10,736 nucleotides of DNA, from assembly GCA_002869605.1 (NCBI GenBank), contig PKUI01000210.1:1-10736 (forward strand). The letters are read 5' to 3'. The notes under the pieces are model-generated. The model searched no databases and was not told the DNA's origin. It saw only the letters and a program-made list of their open reading frames with translations. Position 1 is the first letter of the stretch. The number at the start of each line of letters is the position of its first letter. The DNA comes from Desulfuromonas sp. Lineage in GTDB: Bacteria > Desulfobacterota > Desulfuromonadia > Desulfuromonadales > SZUA-401. Of this stretch, positions 1 through 6,769 are shown piece after piece. Made by a program: the position numbers and the translations under genes.

Positions 1-429
1 AACCAGCAAATTCTCCTCGACGGCCTTGGGACTGCCCGGGAGATTGATAATCAGGGTCTTGCCACGCAGCCCGGCAATGCCCCGCGACAGCATGGCGTGA
101 GGGGTCCGGGCCAGGTTCTGCATACGCATCGCCTCGGCGATACCAGGCACCTCGCGCTCGATAACCGCACGCGTCGCCTCCGGGGTCCGGTCACGTGGTG
201 ACAACCCCGTCCCCCCGGTCGTCAGGATCAGGTCGAGCTGTTCACGATCACACCAGGTCAGGAGCAGTTCTTCAATCTGGGATTGTTCGTCGGGGAGCAG
301 CTGCTGACAGGCGACTTCTCCGAGAGAAGAGGTCAAACTCGCCAGCAATGGGCCGCTTGTATCTGTTCGTTGTCCCTGGGAGCCCTTGTCGGAAAGCGTC
401 AACACTCCGATGCGTACTTTGTCAGCCAT
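1..429 (-). CDS. mogA: MogA/MoaB-family molybdopterin adenylyltransferase (C-terminus cut by window edge)
   Basis: Predicted to adenylate molybdopterin before molybdate insertion, in the cytoplasmic molybdenum-cofactor pathway. I translated the frame by hand: 143 codons from the ATG at 427-429 stay open to base 1, so the C-terminus lies outside the window. The start MADKVRIGVLTLSDKGSQG is typical of the family. The TTGGTG motif is at residues 70-75, followed by LSPRDRTPEAT (76-86), and LPGSPKAVEEN lies at 130-140; these form the MPT-binding loops of MogA/MoaB proteins. Family length is about 160-180 residues, so only a short tail is missing. A strong Shine-Dalgarno (AGGAGGGGAG) precedes the start and lies inside the end of the MOSC gene, which overlaps this gene by 8 bases; translational coupling is likely. 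MogA and MoaB cannot be separated with certainty from this fragment. Confidence 0.93.
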   Translation of the reverse strand, partial: MADKVRIGVLTLSDKGSQGQRTDTSGPLLASLTSSLGEVACQQLLPDEQSQIEELLLTWCDREQLDLILTTGGTGLSPRDRTPEATRAVIEREVPGIAEAMRMQNLARTPHAMLSRGIAGLRGKTLIINLPGSPKAVEENLLV

Positions 430-886
430 CTCTCCCCTCCTCGACAACAACCACCAGGTCACCGACCCTGACCTCTCCCCCACAAATCACCTCGGCAAAG
501 ACCCCTTCGCGCGGCATCACGCAGTCGCCTGCCTGGAAGTAGATCGTACAGCGCGAGTGGCATTCTTTACCAATCCTGGTGATTTTCAGGCGTGCTTCCT
601 CACCGACCCTCATACAGCTCCCGATCGGCAGGGCACAGAGATCGAGACCGCGAATCGTGAGGTTCTCAGCAAAATCCCCCGGACCGACATCGAGACCGAG
701 GGAGCGCATTTTATCAACACTTTCATCCGCCAGAAGGCTGACCTGGCGGTCGCCGGGCCCGGCATGGGCATCCCCTTCAAGCCCCGAGTCGACAACCAAT
801 CGTGCCATGCCGACATCCTCCTTGCGCATCCCCTTGCTCGGGCTCGTACAGACCGCAATCACTTCTCCATGCCGGCCAGAGCTCAC
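422..886 (-). CDS. MOSC domain-containing protein
   Basis: A stand-alone MOSC domain of 154 residues, related to the C-terminal domain of molybdenum cofactor sulfurases; such proteins are thought to handle sulfur or Moco through a conserved cysteine. Visible motifs are GLEGDAHAGPGDRQVSLL at residues 35-52, the GDFAENLT segment at 70-77, and a Cys-rich signature with C109, H110, C113 and C122 followed by MPREGVFAEV. The start is GTG (884-886), and its GTGA overlaps the stop of the upstream GTPase gene by 4 bases. A strong GGAGGAG Shine-Dalgarno five bases upstream supports that start. The 3' end overlaps mogA by 8 bases. The two Moco genes are therefore likely to be translated together. The family is clear; the substrate is not known. 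Confidence 0.9.
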   Translation of the reverse strand: MSSGRHGEVIAVCTSPSKGMRKEDVGMARLVVDSGLEGDAHAGPGDRQVSLLADESVDKMRSLGLDVGPGDFAENLTIRGLDLCALPIGSCMRVGEEARLKITRIGKECHSRCTIYFQAGDCVMPREGVFAEVICGGEVRVGDLVVVVEEGRDG

Positions 887-1827
887 TTCTTCTCCTCCAC
901 ACGGGTCACCTTGGCCGACACCGTCCCCATTTCATCTGTAAGGCTAAGGTGCACCACGGCAGACTTCAATACGCCCTGGTGACGTAATGTCACCGGCAAG
1001 GCAACCTCCTGCGTGTTCAGCAGCAGAGGGGCACCACATCCTTCAACCGCAAGCAGCGGAGGGGCCTCAGCAGGAGCCTGCTGAACACCTGGGAACGTTT
1101 CCGGAGCCGTGGGCACCCCCGGTGACGCAGGTGCTGCAGTAGGCTTCGCTGCCGGAGGGGCTGCGGTCTTGCCCTGCTGGAGATCACGGTAACTAGCCCC
1201 TGCTTTGCGGCTGGAGGTTCCCTCATCCTCATTGGCCAACCCCTGCGTTGTCCGCAGTTTGCGCAGCACCATCTTGCAGACCGTTGTCAGCGTCGGCAGG
1301 ACACCTTTGCCGTCGAGAGCACTGGCAGGAAAAGTTGGAACCTTGTCGACATTGAGGGCCCGGTCAAGCTCCTCAGAACTCATCACTCCGGGAAGGTCGC
1401 GCTTGTTGTACTGGATAACATAAGGGATGCTGTCGAGAGAAAGATTGTACTCTTCCAGGTTTTCCTTGAGGTTCTGAAAGCTTTCCAGGTTGGCATCGAG
1501 CATGTCGCGCTGCGAGTCTGCAACAAACACGATACCGTCGACCCCCTTGAGCACCATCTTCCGGGTAGCGTTGTAAAACACCTGCCCGGGGACAGTATAG
1601 AGGTGAAAACGGGTCTTAAATCCCTTGATGTCGCCAAGCTCGACGGGGAGAAAATCGAAAAACAGTGTCCGATCGGTCTGGGTAGCCAGCGACAGCAGCT
1701 TGCCACGGCTATCGGGATTGAGCTTGGTGTGGATATACTGGATGTTGGTGGTCTTGCCGCACAGGCCGGGGCCGTAGTAGACCACCTTGGCGTTGAGTTC
1801 CCGCTTGGCATAATTTAAAAGGGCCAT
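883..1827 (-). CDS. MglA-like small Ras-family GTPase with C-terminal extension
   Basis: Cytoplasmic GTPase of the bacterial MglA family; Myxococcus MglA sets the polarity of motility machinery. Residues 1-195 are a full MglA G domain: P-loop GPGLCGKTT at 19-27, the SLATQTDRTLFFDF segment (46-59) covering switch I, the family hallmark TVPGQ at 78-82 in place of DxxG, FVADSQRD at 101-108, NKRD at 141-144, and an SA motif in FPASALDGKG. Myxococcus MglA is about 195 residues; this protein has 314. The extra part is a Pro/Ala-rich linker (about 196-262) and a small predicted beta-rich domain (about 266-314) that I do not recognise. No MglB-like roadblock gene is adjacent. The upstream gap is 11 bases and the Shine-Dalgarno is poor (AGG far upstream), so translation may depend on coupling to the preceding gene. 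The GTPase call is firm; the biological role is inferred. Confidence 0.92.
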   Translation of the reverse strand: MALLNYAKRELNAKVVYYGPGLCGKTTNIQYIHTKLNPDSRGKLLSLATQTDRTLFFDFLPVELGDIKGFKTRFHLYTVPGQVFYNATRKMVLKGVDGIVFVADSQRDMLDANLESFQNLKENLEEYNLSLDSIPYVIQYNKRDLPGVMSSEELDRALNVDKVPTFPASALDGKGVLPTLTTVCKMVLRKLRTTQGLANEDEGTSSRKAGASYRDLQQGKTAAPPAAKPTAAPASPGVPTAPETFPGVQQAPAEAPPLLAVEGCGAPLLLNTQEVALPVTLRHQGVLKSAVVHLSLTDEMGTVSAKVTRVEEKK

Positions 1828-1838
1828 AATCTAGGTAC

Positions 1839-2807
1839 CTACTTCTTCTGCTCTTTGGCAACCAACATGCGCCGAGCGTTGTTGGCAATAACCTGCGATA
1901 CGGTCTTGCTCTTGGCCAGACCCTTGAGTTCCTTGACCGTCAGAATATTCATGTAGCGCAACGCCTTCGGCAGCGGGGTGCGTGGATGAACCACCAGCGC
2001 CTTCTGAACCTCGGGGATCTTGATCCATTTGCGATTGAGAGAAATCAGTCGAATATGCTCATCCGAGGCGGCCCGGTTCTTGGCAATCGCCACCACTTCT
2101 CCGTCACTAATTCGCGGATTGTTGAGAACCGCCGAGTTGACCAGCTTGTTGGCGTCTTTATAGAGCAGGCCGCGCCACTCCTTGTCACCGGTCAACGCCG
2201 TCTTGATCTTCTCGGAGACCCCCATTTCCAGTGCCAACTGGTACTTGGAGAGGTTCGCTTCTTCAACTTCTTCAACCTCCTCCTCGACCGTTTCAAGCTC
2301 TTCGAACTCTTCCTCTACCGTCTCTTCGGGAGGTTCAAGCAGTCCGGATGCTGCCGGGTTCTTCTGCAACAGGGCAAGGATCTCCGCGTTATCACTCCAA
2401 TGACTGGCAATCACAACCTTGAGGATCTCTACACTGTTCTGGCGTGCGAGGTGGGCCACGGTTGCAGCAGCGAGATTGGGATTCTTCAACAGCAGTGGCA
2501 GCAGGACAGGGTCTGATATCCTCCCGCGAACCAGAAAATCGAGCAGTCGCGGATGGAAGTCGGGGTTCTGCGATAATTTGCCCAGCTTCTCGGCAGAGAG
2601 TCTGCGCAGTGTCCTCACCGCCTCCGTTTTAAGCTGCGCATCACTGCCACTGCACAACACCAAAAGTGCTGCGAGAAAATCCTGGGCGGAAAGTTTCAAT
2701 TCTCCCCGCGCGGCCTGCTGCTTAAGCTGGGGGGACGCCCCCGGGCCGACCGCCTGTTTGACCGCCGGAGAAAAGTTCAGTTTAGGCAAAGGATCAGCAG
2801 CACTCAT
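1839..2807 (-). CDS. Hypothetical helical-repeat protein with acidic central linker
   Basis: I do not recognise a named family. The 322-residue product has no signal peptide or membrane segment and appears cytoplasmic. Residues 35-155 are predicted all-helical, with recurring short motifs around Asn-Pro (near residues 81, 109 and 150). Residues 160-183 are a run of mostly Glu. Residues 187-322 are again helical, with LNNPRIS at 228-234 and VVHPRTPLP at 272-280, about 44 residues apart. This spacing resembles HEAT or variant leucine-rich (LRV) repeats, which make protein-binding solenoids. The ATG at 2805-2807 is preceded by AAAGAGAG, which begins within the stop codon of the SPOR gene 7 bases upstream. 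Its position directly before the MglA-like GTPase suggests an effector, regulator or scaffold for that GTPase; this is inference. Confidence 0.85.
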   Translation of the reverse strand: MSAADPLPKLNFSPAVKQAVGPGASPQLKQQAARGELKLSAQDFLAALLVLCSGSDAQLKTEAVRTLRRLSAEKLGKLSQNPDFHPRLLDFLVRGRISDPVLLPLLLKNPNLAAATVAHLARQNSVEILKVVIASHWSDNAEILALLQKNPAASGLLEPPEETVEEEFEELETVEEEVEEVEEANLSKYQLALEMGVSEKIKTALTGDKEWRGLLYKDANKLVNSAVLNNPRISDGEVVAIAKNRAASDEHIRLISLNRKWIKIPEVQKALVVHPRTPLPKALRYMNILTVKELKGLAKSKTVSQVIANNARRMLVAKEQKK

Positions 2808-2814
2808 GCTCTCT

Positions 2815-3735
2815 TTACTTCACCTTTGAAACATAGGCGTCAAGCCCTGCAGCCTTTGCCTTGGCAACCGCCTTCTCGGCAGCCGACTGATCGGGGAAGT
2901 CGCCAAAGCGCACCAGGGTCAACGACATCGGCACCACGGCCTTGACCTCCGTCAAACGCAGCCCCTGTGCGTACAATTGATCAGCGTACACACGAGCACG
3001 GTCGAGACCGACATACGACCCGAGATAGACCGTCCAGCCCGCGGCTTCCTTCATTACGAAAGCCTCTTTGGTAAATTCCCTCTGGTATTGTACAACCCGG
3101 GCACGGGCCTCGGCCTCGCTGTAGGTCCCCTCCTTGAGTCGGGTTACCTCGATATCCCGTTTGACCGTGGAATGATAGGGGGTATAACCGAGTTGTTTGA
3201 CGCTCTTGTCGGCCTCCGTAACACTTGAGGACATCAGGTAAGCGCCAGCCGTAACGGTATATGGACCTTCCGGAGCACTCACCGCCGGTGTCGGAGGAGC
3301 AGGTTTTGCGGCCGGTTTTGCTGCAGGCTTGGGAGCCTGCTTAGGCTTAACCGCGGCTTTTTTCTCAGCGGCCACAGCTGCAGCCTTCGTTTTAACGGCC
3401 TTGGCCTCAGCCGCCTTTTTCTTTGCAGCCGGTTTGGCGGCCACCGCCTTATCTTCCACTCCTGCCTTAGCTGCCGGCTTGGACTCCGCCGGCTTTGCTG
3501 CAGGTTTCTTGGGCAACTTTACAACCTTGCGCTGAATAGTGGATTTAACCGGCTTTGCCGGCTCTGACGTCGGCGGGGAGATCAGATCAGGGAACAGCAA
3601 GAAAACAACGGCTGCAACCAGCACCAGCACCAGGACAACAATCAAGACAATCCGCTTGGCGTCGCCTCGTTCGTCAGCATAAAGACTTTTCAGCCCCAAC
3701 ATTTTAAGGTTATTTTCACCAGATCTACGTTGCAT
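2815..3735 (-). CDS. Membrane-anchored SPOR domain protein
   Basis: Single-pass inner-membrane protein of 306 residues with a predicted periplasmic peptidoglycan-binding end. A short positively charged cytoplasmic N-terminus (1-28) is followed by one hydrophobic segment (about 29-48, ending in VAAVVFLLF). Residues 50-155 form a low-complexity linker rich in Ala, Lys and Pro. Residues 157-306 look like two tandem SPOR-type repeats: YTVTAGAYL (from 158) and WTVYLGSYV (from 236), the second ending in LVRFGDFPDQSAAEKAVAKAKAAG, split here only for description. SPOR domains bind glycan strands stripped of stem peptides at division septa. I chose the ATG at 3733-3735; a TTG two codons upstream (3739-3741) is possible because AAGGAAGG lies four bases before it and ten before the ATG. 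It sits 41 bases after the EF-G gene and 7 bases before the helical-repeat gene, so it is probably in one operon with both. Confidence 0.88.
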   Translation of the reverse strand: MQRRSGENNLKMLGLKSLYADERGDAKRIVLIVVLVLVLVAAVVFLLFPDLISPPTSEPAKPVKSTIQRKVVKLPKKPAAKPAESKPAAKAGVEDKAVAAKPAAKKKAAEAKAVKTKAAAVAAEKKAAVKPKQAPKPAAKPAAKPAPPTPAVSAPEGPYTVTAGAYLMSSSVTEADKSVKQLGYTPYHSTVKRDIEVTRLKEGTYSEAEARARVVQYQREFTKEAFVMKEAAGWTVYLGSYVGLDRARVYADQLYAQGLRLTEVKAVVPMSLTLVRFGDFPDQSAAEKAVAKAKAAGLDAYVSKVK

Positions 3736-3776
3736 GCACAAGTTTCCTTCCTTTACCCCTCCAGGAGAAGGTGCCG

Positions 3777-5849
3777 TTAGGCACTCTCCTGCTCTGCAAG
3801 AATCTTTTTCGTCAAGTGAGCCGGTACCTCTTCATAGTGGTCAAACTCCATGGTAAACATGCCGCGGTCCGAAGTCATGGAACGAAGCTCCGGAGCATAC
3901 TTGAGCACCTCGGCCATCGGCACCTGGGCATTAACAACGGTCGTTGCACCCTGAGGCTCCATGCCAAGCACCTTGCCACGCCGTGAGTTCATGTCACCCA
4001 TGACATCACCAACGCACTCCTCCGGAACGGATATCTCCATGAGCATAACCGGCTCCAGAAGCACCGGTAATGCCTGCTCCATGCCACGCTTGAAGCCCAT
4101 CGACCCGGCAATTTTGAAGGCCATCTCGTTCGAATCGACAGCATGGTGCTGGCCATCGTAGAGGATGACACGCACGTCCTGCACCGGATAACCGGCAAGA
4201 ATCCCTTTCTTCATCGACTCCTGGATGCCTTTGTCGACCGCAGGGATAAACTGGCGCGGCACAACACCACCGACGATCTTGTCAACGAACTCGTAACCTT
4301 CGCCGCGCGGTAGCGGTTCGATTTCGATATGGACATCAGCGAACTGTCCTTTACCGCCCGACTGCTTCTTGTGGCGATAATGCTGCTGGACCTTCTTTTT
4401 CAGCGCTTCGCGGTACGGAACCTTTGGCTCTTTGAGGATAACCTCGACGCCGAACTTCTGTTTGAGCTTGGCGATAGTGACCTCGACATGGACCTGGCCC
4501 ATGCCCGAAATGATCATCTCCTTGGTCTCCTCATCACGCACCACCTTGATGCAGGGGTCCTCTTCGATCAGTCGCTTCAAGGAGCTGTGAACCTTGTCCT
4601 CATCCCCCTTGTTCTTCGCCTCGAGGGCAAAAGAGATCACCGGATGCGGATTCGCCGGAGTCTCGAATATAATCGGGTTGGCAGCATCACAAAGGGTGTC
4701 GCCGGTTTCGGTCAGCTTCAGCTTGGCCACCGCGACGACATCCCCGACACTCGCCCCATCGGCCGGTTTCTGCTTCTTCCCTTCGAGCTTGAGTATCTGG
4801 CCGAATTTCTCGCTCTCTTCCTTGTTGGCGTTGTAGAAGGTATCCCCTTTGAGGGAACCGGAAACCACCCGAAAAACGGTCAGCTTGCCGGTAAAGGGGT
4901 CGGCAACGGTCTTAACGACAATCGCCGAGAACGGATCATCCACGGACGGTTTGCGTTCAACCTCTTCACCGGTTTTCGGGTTGGTACCGGTCCTGGCCGG
5001 ACGTTCCGCCGGTGACGGCAGGCAGGCGATCATCGTATCGAGAAGCAGATGGGTGCCACAATTAGCCGTCGCACTGCCACACACAACCGGGGTAAAAATC
5101 CCGAGCTTAGTCCCCAGATGAAGACCATCGAAGATATCCTCGTCGGTGAGACTGTCTTCCTCGAGGTACTTCTCCATCAGTTCATCGTTGGCCTCGGCTA
5201 CCGCCTCGACCATCTGGAAGCGCATCGCCTCGGCCTCTTCCTTGAGCTCGTCCGGGATCTCCGTTTCTTCAAAGGTTCCTTTGCCATCAAAAGAAAACAG
5301 GCGGGCCTTCATGCGCACCAGGTCGATGATCCCCTTGAAGTTTTCCTCGCTACCGATCGGCATACTCAGCAGAGCCACCCGGGTACCGAGCGCCTCTTCC
5401 AGGTCACCGATGGTCTTTTTGAAGTCGGCGCGCTCGCGGTCCATTTTGTTAATGAACGCAAAACGCGGCACCTTGAACTCTTCGGCCCACTTCCAGATCA
5501 TGCCCGACTGGGCCTTGACGCCTTCAACGGCGGATACGACCAACACCATGCCGCCCATCGCGGCCATGCAGCTGCGGGTGTCGTGTAGAAAATTGGTGTA
5601 ACCGGGGGTGTCGATCAGGGTGATCGCATGATTCTTCCAGTCCGCATGGTGAAAACTGGAACTGATCGTGATATTGCGTTTGATCTCTTCGTCGTCGTAA
5701 TCAAAGTTGGAATTGCCTTCATCAACCTTGCCGAGTCGATCGGTCATTCCTGCAGCAAACAGAACAGCTTCAGCCAGAGACGTTTTCCCCGCATCTCCTT
5801 GGCCGACAAAACCCACATTGCGAAGATGTGCAGTGTCGATCTTACTCAT
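3777..5849 (-). CDS. fusA: Elongation factor G-like translational GTPase (EF-G paralogue)
   Basis: A 690-residue translational GTPase of the EF-G family, which drives ribosomal translocation or recycling. The G domain has GQGDAGKTS (16-24), RNITI (58-62), DTPGYTNF (80-87) and NKMD (134-137). Domains II to V follow, with HKKQSGGKGQFADV in domain IV and an ending through SVPEECVGDVMGDMNSRRG typical of domain V. Canonical EF-G has AHIDAGKTT, RGITI and DTPGH; here the Gly of switch I is Asn and the catalytic His position is Tyr84, as I recall for divergent EF-G2-type paralogues. The gene is not next to rpsL, rpsG or tuf, so it is probably a second EF-G rather than the main one. The ATG at 5847-5849 follows a clear AAGGAG. 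It has its own promoter and heads the downstream operon. The symbol is the family name; fusA2 may be more apt. Confidence 0.93.
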   Translation of the reverse strand: MSKIDTAHLRNVGFVGQGDAGKTSLAEAVLFAAGMTDRLGKVDEGNSNFDYDDEEIKRNITISSSFHHADWKNHAITLIDTPGYTNFLHDTRSCMAAMGGMVLVVSAVEGVKAQSGMIWKWAEEFKVPRFAFINKMDRERADFKKTIGDLEEALGTRVALLSMPIGSEENFKGIIDLVRMKARLFSFDGKGTFEETEIPDELKEEAEAMRFQMVEAVAEANDELMEKYLEEDSLTDEDIFDGLHLGTKLGIFTPVVCGSATANCGTHLLLDTMIACLPSPAERPARTGTNPKTGEEVERKPSVDDPFSAIVVKTVADPFTGKLTVFRVVSGSLKGDTFYNANKEESEKFGQILKLEGKKQKPADGASVGDVVAVAKLKLTETGDTLCDAANPIIFETPANPHPVISFALEAKNKGDEDKVHSSLKRLIEEDPCIKVVRDEETKEMIISGMGQVHVEVTIAKLKQKFGVEVILKEPKVPYREALKKKVQQHYRHKKQSGGKGQFADVHIEIEPLPRGEGYEFVDKIVGGVVPRQFIPAVDKGIQESMKKGILAGYPVQDVRVILYDGQHHAVDSNEMAFKIAGSMGFKRGMEQALPVLLEPVMLMEISVPEECVGDVMGDMNSRRGKVLGMEPQGATTVVNAQVPMAEVLKYAPELRSMTSDRGMFTMEFDHYEEVPAHLTKKILAEQESA

Positions 5850-5854
5850 GAGCT

Positions 5855-5860
5855 CTCCTT
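5855..5860 (-). promoter_or_regulatory. Shine-Dalgarno of the EF-G gene
   Basis: AAGGAG read on the minus strand, five bases before the ATG at 5849. It fixes the start codon. The leader hairpin at 5865-5880 ends four bases upstream of it. Confidence 0.8.
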
Positions 5861-5864
5861 TCAG

Positions 5865-5880
5865 TTCCTGTCACCAGGAA
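5865..5880 (-). promoter_or_regulatory. Leader hairpin with GNRA tetraloop upstream of the EF-G Shine-Dalgarno
   Basis: On the minus strand TTCCTG, GTGA, CAGGAA form a perfect 6-bp stem closed by a GUGA (GNRA-class) tetraloop. It lies in the roughly 85-base 5' leader, four bases before AAGGAG. No T run follows, so it is not a terminator. It might tune ribosome access or mRNA stability. The structure is seen in the sequence; the function is inferred. Confidence 0.5.
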
Positions 5881-5943
5881 ATTCACAACAGCAAATATAA
5901 CCCTCCGAAATCATACATCTGTCAGAAAAAATAATGAGTTATG

Positions 5944-5972
5944 ATCTTAGCACCCCTATGACAGTGAGTCAA
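5944..5972 (-). promoter_or_regulatory. Predicted sigma70-type extended -10 promoter for the EF-G operon
   Basis: On the minus strand the -35 is TTGACT (5967-5972), the spacer is exactly 17 bases, and the -10 is TAAGAT (5944-5949) preceded by TGC, an extended -10. The -35 matches consensus at 5 of 6 positions and the -10 at 4 of 6. The -35 begins three bases after the coaX stop codon. Predicted transcription start is near 5937, giving a leader of about 85 bases. I saw no terminator for coaX in this gap, so readthrough from coaX is also possible. Confidence 0.6.
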
Positions 5973-5974
5973 AG

Positions 5975-6742
5975 CTAACCACGGTTGCGGCTGTAGATAA
6001 TTCGCAACCCCTCAAGTGTCAACTTGCTATCAACTTTCTCAATGGTTTCAGATGCTTCGGCCATCAACGAGGCAAACCCCCCGGTGGCCACCACCATAGG
6101 AGGCTCCTTGGCCTCCCCTTTCATGCGCCTGACCAGACCATCCACCAGCCCAACATAGCCGTAGAAAATCCCGGACTGCATGCTGTTCACGGTGTTTTTA
6201 GCGACCACCTGAGGTGGGCACACAAACTCCACCCGCGGCAGCTTACTGGCACGCTGGAACAGCGCCTCGGCCGAAACACCGATGCCGGGAGCGATCGCAC
6301 CACCAAGATACTCACCCTTGCCGGAAATCAGATCGAATGTGGTCGCGGTGCCGAAGTCGACAATTATTAGGCTACGCTTGAACTTGTCGTAAGCAGCGAC
6401 CGCGTTGACGATCCGGTCGGCACCGACCTCGCGCGGATTATCGTAGAGAATCGGCATACCGGTCTTGATCCCGGGCCCGACGACATACGGCTCGAGTTCT
6501 AAATAATCGGAGCAAAGCCCTTCGAGGAGACTGAGCATCGGCGGCACCACGCAGGAGATGATGACATCCTTGATGTCCGTAAAGTGAATATCACGCAGGC
6601 GGAACAGGTCGTGAATCAGGATGGCGTATTCATCCACCGTCCGCGACTTGTCGGTGGTGATCCGCCAGTTGTGCAGCAGGATATCGCCACGATAGAGTCC
6701 CAGGACCGAATTGGTGTTGCCGACATCGATGACTAGCAGCAT
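5975..6742 (-). CDS. coaX: Type III pantothenate kinase
   Basis: Phosphorylates pantothenate to 4'-phosphopantothenate with ATP, the first step of coenzyme A synthesis; the type III enzyme is not feedback-inhibited by CoA and uses a monovalent cation. The 255 residues match the usual family length. Signatures of the ASKHA fold are visible: DVGNTN (6-11, phosphate loop), GADR (107-110) with the catalytic Asp at 109, DFGTATTFD (129-137) and the following GGAIAPGI. The ATG at 6740-6742 lies 27 bases after birA, with GGAAGG rather far upstream (11 bases), so translation initiation may be modest. It is the last gene of a nadC-birA-coaX cofactor operon. Pairing of coaX with birA is common in bacteria, and birA-coaX order is also seen in Gram-positives. 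Confidence 0.97.
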   Translation of the reverse strand: MLLVIDVGNTNSVLGLYRGDILLHNWRITTDKSRTVDEYAILIHDLFRLRDIHFTDIKDVIISCVVPPMLSLLEGLCSDYLELEPYVVGPGIKTGMPILYDNPREVGADRIVNAVAAYDKFKRSLIIVDFGTATTFDLISGKGEYLGGAIAPGIGVSAEALFQRASKLPRVEFVCPPQVVAKNTVNSMQSGIFYGYVGLVDGLVRRMKGEAKEPPMVVATGGFASLMAEASETIEKVDSKLTLEGLRIIYSRNRG

Positions 6743-6769
6743 CGGTTTAATCGCCTTCCGTTTGATTCA

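Noticed and set aside
386..982. Plus-strand open frame over the MOSC and mogA region (198 codons)
   Set aside because: It is antisense to two recognisable families with good ribosome sites and overlapping starts and stops.
3329..3535. Repetitive Ala/Lys codon region in the SPOR gene as a DNA repeat or CRISPR-like array
   Set aside because: There are no regularly spaced identical units; the repetition is explained by the Ala/Lys/Pro-rich protein linker.
3771..3784. Small hairpin GTGCC-loop-GGCAC over the EF-G stop codon as a terminator
   Set aside because: The stem has only 5 bp and no T run follows on the minus strand; the next gene starts 41 bases on, so cotranscription is more likely.
4329..5015. 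Long plus-strand open frame inside the EF-G gene (228 codons)
   Set aside because: It is antisense to a conserved, complete EF-G coding sequence and its product resembles no family; long antisense frames are common opposite GC-rich genes.
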